Assembly: GCA_031416415.1 (NCBI GenBank)
Contig: JANOTP010000110.1
Span: forward strand, 1-32,383
Length of the DNA: 32,383 bases
Direction: 5' to 3'
Source: JANYCO01 sp031416415
GTDB taxonomy: Bacteria > Bacteroidota > Bacteroidia > Cytophagales > Cytophagaceae
Below, piece by piece: positions 1 through 9,219 of this stretch. The position numbers were made by a program, and so were the translations under genes. Numbering within the stretch: position 1 is the stretch's first letter; every line of letters starts with the position of its first letter. Under the pieces are notes generated by a model. That model ran no database searches and was not told the origin of the DNA. It saw only the letters and a program-made list of their open reading frames with translations.

Positions 1-2
1 GT

Positions 3-35
3 AAAACCCGTATAGTTCGTATCGGATTTGATTAA
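3..35 (+). CDS. possible C-terminal tail of a gene entering from the left edge
   Basis: From base 3 one plus-strand frame reads KTRIVRIGFD and then a TAA stop at 33-35. It would be the last ten codons of a gene convergent with sufE. The alternating basic and hydrophobic residues look protein-like, but ten codons cannot be assigned to a family. Another frame stops earlier, so this may be chance. Confidence 0.25.
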   Translation, partial: KTRIVRIGFD

Positions 36-44
36 TTATTCACT

Positions 45-473
45 TTATAAGCTTTTAGCCTTATAGGCTAGTGCATCCAATTTCATTTGTTTTACCATCG
101 AGGCCAAACCATTTGAGCGTGTCATAGAAAGATGTTGGCTCATTCCAATCTTATTTATAAAATAAGGTTCTGTATTGATGATTTGATCCGGAGTATGTCC
201 AGAATATGTTTTTAATAATAAACCTATTAATCCTTTTACAATAATGGCATCACTATCTGCTTGATAATTCACTTTATTATTTTCTAATTTAGAAGTCATC
301 CAAACTTTAGATTGACAACCTCTAATTATATTCTCATCTGTTTTAAATTCTGACGGAAGCTCTGGGATGTTTTTACCAATTTCAATAATATAGGCATACT
401 TATCATCCCACTCTTCCATAAGTGAGAAGTCATCAATTATTTGATCTTGTATTTCTGTGATGGTGGTGGTCAT
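45..473 (-). CDS. sufE: SufE family cysteine desulfuration protein
   Basis: This 142-residue protein has the size and fold signature of SufE, which takes the persulfide sulfur from SufS and passes it to the SufBCD Fe-S scaffold in the cytoplasm. The hallmark GCQSKVW motif is present and its Cys53 is the expected sulfur-accepting residue. The later stretch ADSDAIIVKGLIGLLL is also typical of the family. The start codon (471-473) lies one base beyond the stop of sufS (475-477), so the two are almost certainly co-transcribed and translationally coupled. SufB, SufC and SufD are not in the window upstream, so the scaffold genes are either beyond the left edge or elsewhere. Confidence 0.95.
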   Translation of the reverse strand: MTTTITEIQDQIIDDFSLMEEWDDKYAYIIEIGKNIPELPSEFKTDENIIRGCQSKVWMTSKLENNKVNYQADSDAIIVKGLIGLLLKTYSGHTPDQIINTEPYFINKIGMSQHLSMTRSNGLASMVKQMKLDALAYKAKSL

Positions 474-474
474 T

Positions 475-1725
475 TTATCTTAGCATTTTAACGGCTTTAT
501 TCATACCGTCTATAAATATGTCAACTTCTTCGAGAGTATTGTACAAAGCAAAAGAAGCACGTGAAGTTCCAGAAATACCGAACCTACCCATCAAAGGTTG
601 TGTACAATGATGGCCCGTTCGAATAGCAATACCTTTTTGGTCAAGAAGTATTCCTAAGTCTTGATGATGAACACCCTCGAGTACAAATGAAAGAATGCTA
701 ACTTTTTCTTTTGCGGTACCAATAAGTTTTATCCCATCTATTTTACTAATAGCTTCAGTAGCGTAGGAGAGGAGAGTGTTTTCGTAGTTGCGAAGGGTAG
801 ATTTACCGATGTTTTGAATATAATCAAGTGCATATTTAAATGCTATTGCATCACCTATACTTGGAGTACCAGCCTCAAACTTATAAGGAAGTTCGTTTAC
901 CGTAAACCCGCTAAATGTTACCTGACCAATCATTTCTCCACCACCTTGATACGGTGGCATGCTTTCTAATAATTCTTTTTTTCCGTATAAAATTCCAATA
1001 CCTGTTGGTCCATAAAGTTTATGAGCTGAAAAGGCAAAGAAATCTGCGTTCAGTTCTTGAACATCTATGTCTAAATGTGAAGAAGATTGAGCACCGTCAA
1101 TTAAGACTTTCGCACCTTGTTTATGAGCTAGCTCAATTATTTTTTTTATTGGATTGATTGTGCCAAGTGCATTTGAAACATGAACGAGGGCAACTAGTTT
1201 TGTTTTTGGAGAAAGTAACTTTTCGTATTCCTCTAAAATTATTTCACCTTGATCGTTTATTGGAATTATTTTTACTAAAGCACCTTTTTCAGCAGCCAAC
1301 ATATGCCAAGGCACTATGTTGGAATGATGCTCCATAGAGGATAGTAAAATTTCGTCGCCAGCCTTGATGGTTTGTCTTCCAAAAGTTGCAGCTACAAGAT
1401 TTATTCCTTCTGTGGTGCCTCTTGTGAAAATAATTTCTTCTCTATGGGCGGCGTTGATGAAAACTTTTACAGTATCACGAGTAGCTTCAAATGCTGCAGT
1501 AGCGCGTTCTGCTAAGGTATGAATGCCACGATGGATATTGGCGTTTATTTCTTTGTAATAATTAGAAAGGGCATTAATTACGACTAAGGGTTTTTGAGTA
1601 GTAGCAGCATTGTCAAAATAAACAAGTGGTTTTCCATTAACTTGTTGGTGTAAAATTGGAAAATCTTGACGAATTTGATTAATGTCAAATTTTTTGTCTT
1701 TCATTATAGTTTCCTGCTCTATCAT
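475..1725 (-). CDS. sufS: SufS-type cysteine desulfurase (PLP-dependent)
   Basis: This is a group II cysteine desulfurase that converts cysteine to alanine and forms an enzyme persulfide for Fe-S cluster assembly. Visible marks are YFDNAATTQKP near residue 37, EHHSNIVPW near 132, DGAQSSSH near 210, the PLP lysine in FSAHKLYGPTG (Lys236) and the catalytic cysteine in RTGHHCTQPLM (Cys374). The length of 416 is slightly above the family norm of about 406. The second methionine, at 1704 (MKDKKFDI), may therefore be the true start, because the preceding seven residues are not conserved-looking. It forms an operon with sufE, one base downstream. A TAnnTTTG-like box sits about 20 bases upstream of the first ATG. 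Confidence 0.96.
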   Translation of the reverse strand: MIEQETIMKDKKFDINQIRQDFPILHQQVNGKPLVYFDNAATTQKPLVVINALSNYYKEINANIHRGIHTLAERATAAFEATRDTVKVFINAAHREEIIFTRGTTEGINLVAATFGRQTIKAGDEILLSSMEHHSNIVPWHMLAAEKGALVKIIPINDQGEIILEEYEKLLSPKTKLVALVHVSNALGTINPIKKIIELAHKQGAKVLIDGAQSSSHLDIDVQELNADFFAFSAHKLYGPTGIGILYGKKELLESMPPYQGGGEMIGQVTFSGFTVNELPYKFEAGTPSIGDAIAFKYALDYIQNIGKSTLRNYENTLLSYATEAISKIDGIKLIGTAKEKVSILSFVLEGVHHQDLGILLDQKGIAIRTGHHCTQPLMGRFGISGTSRASFALYNTLEEVDIFIDGMNKAVKMLR

Positions 1726-1744
1726 CCTTCGTTTTTCTGATTAA

Positions 1745-1752
1745 CAAAATTA
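1745..1752 (-). promoter_or_regulatory. putative -7 promoter box for sufSE
   Basis: On the minus strand this reads TAATTTTG, a full match to the Bacteroidota -7 consensus TAnnTTTG. It would put the transcription start near 1740, about 15 bases before the first sufS ATG. I see no TTG at the usual 19-21 base spacing, so the -33 element is missing or degenerate. Confidence 0.4.
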
Positions 1753-2249
1753 ATCAAAAATTAGTTGATTTATGCTACCCAAAAAAAGGGGATGAGGTTT
1801 TTTGTAAGTTGTAGAGGAAAAACTTTCTTTTAAATCATATAAAGGCATATTTCAAAAATCAAACAAATTTCTTAGGGATAGTTTTATAGGTTATGTTTCC
1901 CGTTAAATTAATAGAAGGTAGTTATTGTATTTATTTTTAAATCATTAATATTAAGCATGTTAATGTTGCCGCAGATTTATTATTCTTGTAATTATCTTAA
2001 TTTATTATTTTTTCGCATAATTAGACATCTAATAATATACATTAATGAGGCATATTTGTTTTTAGTTTTGCAGCAAAGGTTTTAATTGTTACTATTAAAA
2101 ATGCAAGACTCAAGATTCTCCACTCGACACTACAGCAATATATAACATGACATTAAAAGAATGTAAATAAAAATTTGGTTGAAGAAAAGGATATGAAGAT
2201 GTTTTCCGATTTACTTTCCCTTGAAGTCATTGTAAAAAATCAGATTGTA
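1753..2249. other. AT-rich intergenic region without a recognisable gene
   Basis: About 500 bases lie between the sufS promoter region and the antiporter stop. The sequence is very AT-rich and broken by stops in all frames. The best ORF is a 25-codon plus-strand frame at 2193-2270 that runs into the antiporter terminus and has no supporting features. I see no RNA fold or strong terminator. Confidence 0.5.
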
Positions 2250-3704
2250 TTAACTGAAAAATTCAATTAAGCTATCCGCATTTTTATTTTCAGTTAACAC
2301 CTGAATCTTGTCGTTTGGCTCTAGTATAGTACCTCCACTAGGTACGAAATATTTATTGTTACGTAATACTGTTACAATTAAACTACCCTTCAATACTGGA
2401 ATTTGGACGATAGATTTATTAACTAAATCAGTTTTATGTTCTGCAATCGATAAATTTATCAACCGCATATTACTGTTTTGATATTCACTAAATTCTATGG
2501 GTGAATTTATTTTAACCGTAGTTGGTGAATCTAGTTTTAATAGTTTAGCAAGTATAGGTAATGGCCATCCTTGAATAAGAGCGGACGTTATTACGATGAA
2601 AAATACTATGTTAAAAATCCATTTTGCTTCGTTAATACCTGCTAGTAGAGGGAACGTAGCTAAAATAATAGGAACAGCTCCTCTTAATCCAACTAAAGAA
2701 ATAAAAATAATTTCTCTTCTACTATATTTGAAAAATATAAGAGATAAAAATACTCCTATTGGTCTTGCTATAAAAATTAAAAAGAGGGCAATTATTAATT
2801 CAGTTTTAATACCTGCAACTACTTCATGTGGAAATACTAAAAGACCAAGTGTAAGAAACATACAAATTTGCGAAAGCCATGCAACTCCATCAAAAAAGCG
2901 AAAAATCGTTTTTTTATGTACTATCTCATGTTGGTTGATCACCATTCCTGCTATATAAACAGCAAGAAAACCACTGCCATGTACATACGTTGTGAAGGAA
3001 TAAATGAGTATAGCAAATGCTAAGGTGATAACAGTATAAAAACCTTCTATGGGGAATTTTATTTTATTAATCATCCATACAAACAATTTGCCGAATGCAA
3101 TAGCTGAAATTAAGCCAAGTCCCATTTCCATAATAAAATTTAGGACAAGGTTGCTGATATTCATTTCATGACTGACTATTATTTGAATAAGACTGAATGT
3201 AAGAAACACTGCCATAGGATCATTGCTCCCAGACTCTAATTCTAGAAGAGGTGTAATCCTTCCTTTTAGCCTTATATTTCTTGCACCTATTATTGAAAAT
3301 ACAGCAGCGGCATCTGTAGAAGAAATAACGGCACCCAAAAGCAAAGATATTTTCAGATCAACTGAAAATACATAATGTACAAATCCTCCAATTAAAATGG
3401 TTGTGATAAGTACTCCAAAAGTAGCGAGTACGATAGACGGTCCTAATACAGGTTTTACATGTTTCCATTTTGTATCAAGGCCAGCTGAGAAAAGAATGAA
3501 AATTAAACATATAATTCCAATAGATTGGGCAAGTTGAGCATCGTCAAATTCAATTCCTCCTGGTCCTTCAGAACCAGCAAGCATTCCTACACCTAAAAAA
3601 AGTAATAAGATGGGTACGCCTAGATTATTACTTAACTTGGCAATAATCAAACTTATAATGATTAAAGAGGATATAAATAATAATACGATTTCTAAATTAA
3701 ACAT
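2250..3704 (-). CDS. CPA1-type cation/proton antiporter with C-terminal TrkA-C domain
   Basis: This is an inner-membrane monovalent cation/proton antiporter, probably K+/H+ by similarity to the NhaP2/CvrA group. About the first 390 residues form 12 or so hydrophobic helices. The transport core is marked by LFSAGLDTKWKHVKP near residue 75, ISSTDAAAVFSII near 130 and the acidic SGSNDPMAVFL motif near 158. The last 75 residues (INLSIAEHK...FFS) resemble a TrkA-C/RCK-C ligand-binding domain, including VPSGGTILEPNDKIQVL. The length of 484 fits this subgroup. It is flanked on both sides by long gaps, so it is likely transcribed alone. Ion specificity (K+ or Na+) cannot be read from the sequence. 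Confidence 0.9.
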   Translation of the reverse strand: MFNLEIVLLFISSLIIISLIIAKLSNNLGVPILLLFLGVGMLAGSEGPGGIEFDDAQLAQSIGIICLIFILFSAGLDTKWKHVKPVLGPSIVLATFGVLITTILIGGFVHYVFSVDLKISLLLGAVISSTDAAAVFSIIGARNIRLKGRITPLLELESGSNDPMAVFLTFSLIQIIVSHEMNISNLVLNFIMEMGLGLISAIAFGKLFVWMINKIKFPIEGFYTVITLAFAILIYSFTTYVHGSGFLAVYIAGMVINQHEIVHKKTIFRFFDGVAWLSQICMFLTLGLLVFPHEVVAGIKTELIIALFLIFIARPIGVFLSLIFFKYSRREIIFISLVGLRGAVPIILATFPLLAGINEAKWIFNIVFFIVITSALIQGWPLPILAKLLKLDSPTTVKINSPIEFSEYQNSNMRLINLSIAEHKTDLVNKSIVQIPVLKGSLIVTVLRNNKYFVPSGGTILEPNDKIQVLTENKNADSLIEFFS

Positions 3705-4092
3705 TATTGAAGGGATTCTGAAATTTTTTTTAGTGTTTCATAATTTCAAATAATATACCTCATTTTAAGTAATTAATAAGAAATAATTACAATAGCTAAG
3801 TTTTCATAACTAAGCCTTCCCATAAGTTGTGTCTATACTTTTATCATTTATTATATAAACTATAAATATTGTTTCCTTGTCCTTAATTAAAAGATTGTTA
3901 TTTAAAAGTAGTGTTTCAATTCAGATTTAAACATAAGAGTTGTGGGCCAAGCGCATAATTTCATGTATTAGATCATAGTTTAACTCTATTTATTGTCAAT
4001 AACTATTAATTTTGTCTTAGATTTTATTAAATAATTTACATTTTAATTGAGTAGTAGAGTTTTTAACAAATAAAGCCAATCTATTAAGCAAA
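3705..4092. other. divergent intergenic region between antiporter and GH16 gene
   Basis: This AT-rich gap of 388 bases must hold the promoters of two divergent genes. The only clear element is a TAATTTTG box on the plus strand at 4007-4014. I found no ORF of note, strong hairpin or RNA gene. Confidence 0.5.
4007..4014 (+). promoter_or_regulatory. putative -7 promoter box for the GH16 gene
   Basis: TAATTTTG matches TAnnTTTG exactly and would give a 5' leader of about 70 bases. No TTG is present at the usual spacing, so confidence is limited. Confidence 0.4.
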
Positions 4093-7000
4093 ATGAAAAA
4101 AATCACAATTGTACTTACTTACTTTATTTTTTTATTGTCACATAATTTAGTTTTTTCTCAATGTGGAAATCTAATATGGTCGGACGAGTTTAATGGTACA
4201 ACGCTAGATGTAGCCAAATGGACTCCAGATATTGGTACTGGTTGCCCAGGTAATTGCGGTTGGGGAAATAGTGAATTACAATATTATACAAATAGTACTA
4301 ATAATTTAAGAGTAGAAAATGGCACTTTAGTTTTGGAAGCTAGAAAAGATGCCTCCAATAATTATACTTCAAGTAGAGTTACTTCAAGTGGTAAGTTTTC
4401 TCGCAAGTATGGAAGGTTTGAAATGAGAGCAAAGATACCCGCTGGTACTGGGTTATGGCCAGCTTTTTGGATGTTGCCTACTACTGGTCCATGGCCCAAT
4501 ACAGGAGAAATTGATATAATGGAAAATAGAGGTGATCAGACCAATACTATTGGTGGCACGCTTCACTATGGTAATTTAGTTCCTAATAATAGAAATGATG
4601 GTACTGGTTATACTTTACCAACAGGTAATTTTAACGACAACTTTCATGTGTTTGCTGTCGATTGGCAAGTAGGTCAAATGAACTGGTATGTAGACGGTGT
4701 ACTTTTTAAAACTGAAACTGCTACCCCAAACACCCTTAATCCACCTTCTAACAATCAGGTTTGGCCTTGGGACACTTATAATTATTACATTTTACTAAAT
4801 CTCGCAGTGGGTAGTGCTTCTACACCTTATACGGGGTTTCAAGCACCCGGTCCATGGTTGTCAGGAAAATATGAAATTGATTACGTTAGAGTGTACGATG
4901 CTTCTCAACCACAATTAACTATAACAGGTAGAGCTAGAGTTTTTGAAAATTCTATAAAAAATTATTCTGTTCCAGCTGCCGCTGGTCAAACATACACTTG
5001 GGTTGTGCCCACTGGTGCAACTATCTCAGGTGGACAATCTACAAATAGTATAACTGTAAATTGGGGAACTTCTAAAGGTGGTGATGTACGTGTAGATATA
5101 GCGCACGGAGTAGGAGCTGCTTGTCCAGGTAAAACATTTTTTTATACTAAATCTGTACAAGTATACCCGAATAATTGCAACGTTACCTTTATGAATTTTG
5201 AAGGTATAACAACGATGAGCACTGGATTTATAAACGGCACCCTATCCGAAGTTAATAATCCTGGCTCAAATGCTACTAATAATTCAGCGCGTACCGCACG
5301 TTATGTGAGAAATGGAGCACAACAATACGATGCTTTATTTTACGACAATTGTTTGCTTGACGACGGAACACAATATGCTTCTGCTACTCCAACCTACGTA
5401 TTGAAGATGGAATTATACACTACTGCTCCCATAGGAACACAAGTTCAGATTCAACTTGCCAATCAAGCGGCTTGGGGAGCTTATCCAGCAGGGGTACACA
5501 GTTATTATGTGGCTACTACTACAGCTTTAAATCAATGGCAGACCCTTACCTTTACTTATGTAGCCTCTCCAGATGGCGGGGGAGCAGCCTATCAACTTAA
5601 TCTTGATCGATTAGTCTTTCTGTTTAATCCAAATAGTTATACTACTCATATTTATCATTTCGATAATCTTAGAAGAGAACCTACCGCTGTACCTCCCGTA
5701 CTTACTATAAATGGAGCTTCTGCGGTAGCTACTAATGCTACAGCTATACCTTATAATGTAACAGGATATAACAGTGCTGCACATTACTTTAACTGGAATG
5801 TACCTACTGGTGCATCTATTGCCACAGGCGCCGGAACTACTGCCATTACAGCTGATTTCGGAGTATTGGGTGGATTTGTAACGGTACAAGAAAGAATGAC
5901 TTCTGGCTGCTACGGACCTTTGGCTAAATTACCAATATCTGTAGGAAATAATTCTTGTGCTATTTTTGCGGATGAATACGATAATGGTTTTACAGCTCCA
6001 TTCCTTGCCAATTCAAGCGGAGCTGCATTTACTCATTCGGAAGTTATCAGCGATTGGAAGCTCGTCTCTGGTGGTCATGGAGAGTGGGAGTATGTCGATT
6101 ATACATTGAACGATGGTACTAATCCTATTACTCTAGATTTTTCAAATCCTGTAAATGTACCTTTGTTGCGATTCAGAGCTAGAGTAGCTGCTGGTAATGC
6201 TTTTATCAGAATTTCTATGGTTGACGACTTGGGTAGAGTTGCGAATAATCAATACTTAAACCCAATAAATGGTTTTGAACTTACTACTACTTCAACAGAA
6301 CATACTATCGATTTTACAGGACAATTATGGGATCAGTATGGCGGCGGTGGTGCATTAGATATTTCTAAAATAGTTAAATTAAGAATTAGTTACAACCCAG
6401 GTTTTTCAAATTATCCTATAGTGGGAACTTATCAAACGTATAATACTGCTTTTACAGGTACATCTTTTATGGATTACATTCGTTTAGGAAGTGATTGCCC
6501 TACACCAACTGCCAACTTTACGGCTACAGATTTAGTTCTCTGTGGAACGGGTGGGGGATACACAACTACTTTTGTTGACAATAGTATAAGCGCAATTGGT
6601 GGTACAACTTATAACTGGAATTTTGGAGCGGGTGCTACACCTCCTACTGCCAATACAGCTGGACCTCACGTGGTTTCTTATACTAGTACAGGATGGAAAT
6701 CTCCAACCTTGTCGCTTAATTCAGGTGTTTCTACCAGAACAAAAACAGCCTATAACTACGTCTCGCCAATAAGTACAGGGTGTATGTATATCGATCATTT
6801 CGATAATGGTACTGTTGCTACTTTTTCAGCCAGTCAAGGTAATTTTACATTTACAGAAACAGGCTCCGATTGGAATATTACCACCCCTGCTCATGGTGAG
6901 TGGGAAACATTTACGTTAGCATTTAACGATGGCACTGCTGTAAGCCCAATCGATTTTTCTTGTCCTAATACACAACCAACAATTAATATTAAAGCAAAAG

Positions 7001-7863
7001 CTACTTCCGCAGTATCGCTAAGAGTAGGAATTGCTGACAAAACAGATGTTACAACTGCAAGTGCAGGCGTAACAGGCAAATCGATGGAGCTCACTACCGC
7101 TTATCAAGTGTTTGCTATAAACTTAAAAGCATTGTTTAACGATGTATACTCTGTAGGTGGTCCTTATCGTGTAGATTCTACGGATACAAGAAAAATTCAG
7201 TTTAGAGTGAATCCTGGTTTTGGTTTTGCTCCTTGGACAGGTCCAGTACATGGTCCTTACAATACTTCTTTTAACGGAACCATCAATATAGATTACGTAG
7301 CTCTAGGAACCAATTGTGCTGGTCCTTTGCCAGTAGAATTCATTTCGTTTGATGCTTCATTAGAATCTAAGGGTGTAAAATTAAAATGGGTTACGGCTTC
7401 TGAAATAACGCTTCATCATTTTGAAGTACAAAGAATAGAAAATGGTAGTATTGTAAACGTTGGCACTGTTTTATCCAATGGAAATGCTACTACTTTACAA
7501 GAGTACACTCTTACAGACTTTGCGCCACTATCAGGTGGTAATTATTATCGTATTGCTGCTGTAGACTTTGATGGTACGGTTCAATATAGTGAGCTAGTTT
7601 ATATAGAGGGAAGAGCGCAATCGTTAAAAATTAGTTTAGCTCCCAATCCTTCTTCTGAAGGATTTAAATTAAACCTATCTGTTTTAGCTTCCTCTGATTT
7701 TAGTGTAAAAGTACTAGCACTAGACGGTTCCATAGTTGAAGAAACCTTACTTAAAATGGGAACAACTTCTATATCAATAGGAGAGAAGCTGAAGGCAGGT
7801 GTTTATGTTGTTCAGGTTTCGAATAGTTTGGAAACAAACGTTATAAAAGCGGTAAAGTATTAA
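4093..7863 (+). CDS. secreted GH16 beta-glucanase (laminarinase-like) with T9SS C-terminal sorting domain
   Basis: Residues 1-22 are a signal peptide. A GH16 catalytic domain covers about 25-270, with the active-site motif GEIDIMENRG (nucleophile Glu139, Asp141, acid/base Glu144), LWPAFWMLP and the closing YEIDYVRVYD. Family members cut beta-1,3 or beta-1,3-1,4 glucans. Next come an Ig/PKD-like segment (273-358), a CBM-like jelly roll (about 362-530), another Ig/PKD-like segment (535-617), a 190-residue module (620-810), a PKD-like segment (815-895) and a second copy of that module (897-1077). The region from LPVEFISFDA (about 1080) and the final 75 residues starting near LAPNPSSEGF match the type A sorting domain of T9SS substrates, so the protein should cross the outer membrane. 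It is a single gene with a strong hairpin 43 bases after the stop. Exact substrate is uncertain. Confidence 0.93.
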   Translation: MKKITIVLTYFIFLLSHNLVFSQCGNLIWSDEFNGTTLDVAKWTPDIGTGCPGNCGWGNSELQYYTNSTNNLRVENGTLVLEARKDASNNYTSSRVTSSGKFSRKYGRFEMRAKIPAGTGLWPAFWMLPTTGPWPNTGEIDIMENRGDQTNTIGGTLHYGNLVPNNRNDGTGYTLPTGNFNDNFHVFAVDWQVGQMNWYVDGVLFKTETATPNTLNPPSNNQVWPWDTYNYYILLNLAVGSASTPYTGFQAPGPWLSGKYEIDYVRVYDASQPQLTITGRARVFENSIKNYSVPAAAGQTYTWVVPTGATISGGQSTNSITVNWGTSKGGDVRVDIAHGVGAACPGKTFFYTKSVQVYPNNCNVTFMNFEGITTMSTGFINGTLSEVNNPGSNATNNSARTARYVRNGAQQYDALFYDNCLLDDGTQYASATPTYVLKMELYTTAPIGTQVQIQLANQAAWGAYPAGVHSYYVATTTALNQWQTLTFTYVASPDGGGAAYQLNLDRLVFLFNPNSYTTHIYHFDNLRREPTAVPPVLTINGASAVATNATAIPYNVTGYNSAAHYFNWNVPTGASIATGAGTTAITADFGVLGGFVTVQERMTSGCYGPLAKLPISVGNNSCAIFADEYDNGFTAPFLANSSGAAFTHSEVISDWKLVSGGHGEWEYVDYTLNDGTNPITLDFSNPVNVPLLRFRARVAAGNAFIRISMVDDLGRVANNQYLNPINGFELTTTSTEHTIDFTGQLWDQYGGGGALDISKIVKLRISYNPGFSNYPIVGTYQTYNTAFTGTSFMDYIRLGSDCPTPTANFTATDLVLCGTGGGYTTTFVDNSISAIGGTTYNWNFGAGATPPTANTAGPHVVSYTSTGWKSPTLSLNSGVSTRTKTAYNYVSPISTGCMYIDHFDNGTVATFSASQGNFTFTETGSDWNITTPAHGEWETFTLAFNDGTAVSPIDFSCPNTQPTINIKAKATSAVSLRVGIADKTDVTTASAGVTGKSMELTTAYQVFAINLKALFNDVYSVGGPYRVDSTDTRKIQFRVNPGFGFAPWTGPVHGPYNTSFNGTINIDYVALGTNCAGPLPVEFISFDASLESKGVKLKWVTASEITLHHFEVQRIENGSIVNVGTVLSNGNATTLQEYTLTDFAPLSGGNYYRIAAVDFDGTVQYSELVYIEGRAQSLKISLAPNPSSEGFKLNLSVLASSDFSVKVLALDGSIVEETLLKMGTTSISIGEKLKAGVYVVQVSNSLETNVIKAVKY

Positions 7864-7905
7864 TTGTCTAAAATATACTTTTTGATTAGAATGATTTTAG
7901 TTAGT

Positions 7906-7940
7906 TTTTCTTCATACGTTTTTATAACGTATGAAGAAAA
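7906..7940 (+). terminator. hairpin downstream of the GH16 gene
   Basis: A perfect 14-bp inverted repeat (7906-7919 with 7927-7940) has a 7-base loop. The left arm starts with TTTT and the right arm ends with AAAA. There is no long T run after the hairpin on the plus strand, so termination efficiency is uncertain. A weaker 7-bp repeat (AACGGTT/AACCGTT) follows at 7947-7980. Confidence 0.6.
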
Positions 7941-8060
7941 TTATGAAACGGTTTAAGATATAGTGCATTTTTTAACCGTTGTATAAGCCTTTTTTTAGAA
8001 CGATTGTCTATTATTTATTTTTTTGTATATTTAATGGACTATTGTTTGTCGATTTTATGT

Positions 8061-8234
8061 ATGTCTAAAAAAATAATTAAAATTTATACTTCACAGAATC
8101 ATTTGGCCGAAGAGGAAGCACTATATGCTGCCTCATTGAGTCCTATACAATGTTGGAAAGAAGCGGTAGAACTTATTAGAAAAGTATATCCTAATAAGAT
8201 AAATACTAAGAAAATTACCATTGTACAGCGATGA
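8061..8234 (+). CDS. small protein coupled to a nucleotidyltransferase gene
   Basis: I choose the ATG at 8061 (57 residues, starting MSKKIIKIYTSQNHL). An upstream in-frame ATG at 8004 would add an implausible hydrophobic extension. The protein is soluble and mostly helical-looking, with EEEALYAASLSPIQCWKEAV in the middle and a basic C-terminus. Its TGA overlaps the next ATG (ATGA at 8231-8234), so it is translationally coupled to the nucleotidyltransferase. The pairing suggests a two-component unit, perhaps toxin-antitoxin-like, but I do not recognise a named family and the role is inference only. Confidence 0.7.
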   Translation: MSKKIIKIYTSQNHLAEEEALYAASLSPIQCWKEAVELIRKVYPNKINTKKITIVQR

Positions 8235-8698
8235 ATATACTTTTTGAAGAGCATCTTACGATATTATCCTCTCTAGTTACTCATGATGTTAAATTTATGT
8301 TGGTTGGCGGATATGCTGTCATTCATTATGGATATAGACGTACCACAGGTGATATGGATTTATGGATCAAGCCAGACAATCAGAATCGAGTACAATTATT
8401 AAAAGCATTGCAATCTCTTGAATTTGATATTGATTCACTAGCAGAACTTTCGAAGTGTGATTTTACATAACATTTCGCTTTTAGTATAGGTGATGAACCA
8501 TTTAAGGTTGACTTTATGACCTATATAAATATGGTTCAATGGGAAGAAGCAGATAAAGAAAAAATATTTGTCGAATTGGGTAGTGTAAAAATTCCCGTTA
8601 TTCACTTAAACCATTTAATCTTATCTAAAATCAATAACGACCGACTTAAAGACAAATCAGATGTTGAAGAATTGCAAAAAATACAGCATAAAAAGTAA
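8231..8698 (+). pseudogene. nucleotidyltransferase-fold protein interrupted by one in-frame stop
   Basis: The frame opens at 8231, hits TAA at 8468-8470 after SKCDFT, and continues in the same frame without another stop to 8698 (HFAFSIGDEPFKVDFMTY...). Both halves belong to one protein of about 155 residues. The first half has LVGGYAVIHYGYRRTTGDMDLWI (residues about 22-44), with the GG and GDMD signature of the DNA polymerase beta-like nucleotidyltransferase fold. The second half has VDFMT and a C-terminal LILSKINNDRLKDKSDVEEL helix pair common in these proteins. A single substitution, such as a CAA or GAA codon changed to TAA, would explain the break. No frameshift is needed. It may be a recent pseudogene, a sequencing error, or a site of readthrough. 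Confidence 0.8.
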
Positions 8699-8730
8699 TG
8701 GTTAATTGAGTTAGAGACTATTTTAAATAA

Positions 8731-9219
8731 ATGACAGAAGATCAACTAGTATATTGGAATAAAGTTAAAAATTTTGAACTGGACGATCCTTTTGCTGCAT
8801 ATACATTTTCAGAACGATTAGCTAGAGAGAATAATTGGAAGTTGGAATATGCATTGAGGTCTATTGAAGAATATAAAAAATTTATATTTTTAATTTGTAT
8901 AGTGAATCATCCTCTTACACCTTCCGATCAGGTTGATCAAGTATGGCATTTACATCTTTTGTACACAGAATCGTATTGGATTGAATTTTGTCAAAAAACA
9001 ATTGGAAAACAAATTCATCATGGTCCTACAAAAGGAGGAAGCAATGAAAATAAAAAATTTACAGATTGGTATCTAAAGACAAAAGAATCATATTTTAGTA
9101 TTTTTAATCAACAACCACCAGAAGATATTTGGCCTATTTCTGATATTCGTTTTAAAAGAATAAACTTTAAAAGAATTGAAGTAGATCAATATTGGTTAAT
9201 TAAAAAAATATTTAAATGA
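8731..9219 (+). CDS. DUF1399 / glycine-rich-domain-protein-like protein
   Basis: This 162-residue soluble protein resembles the DUF1399 group. The marks are VDQVWHLHLLYTESYW (about residues 68-84), with a possible metal-binding WHLHL core, followed by HHGPTKGG near 97. No catalytic activity is established to my knowledge. The stop overlaps the start of the next gene (ATGA at 9216-9219), showing tight coupling with a protein whose C-terminus is rich in Gly and Cys. In related genomes such WHxHL proteins sit beside proteins with Gly/Cys-rich tails, so the two probably act together. It follows the broken nucleotidyltransferase by 32 bases and could share its transcript. Confidence 0.75.
   Translation: MTEDQLVYWNKVKNFELDDPFAAYTFSERLARENNWKLEYALRSIEEYKKFIFLICIVNHPLTPSDQVDQVWHLHLLYTESYWIEFCQKTIGKQIHHGPTKGGSNENKKFTDWYLKTKESYFSIFNQQPPEDIWPISDIRFKRINFKRIEVDQYWLIKKIFK

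Noticed and set aside
2193..2270. 25-codon plus-strand ORF in the gap after the antiporter
   Set aside because: It overlaps the antiporter end, has no promoter or homologous look, and is within chance expectation.
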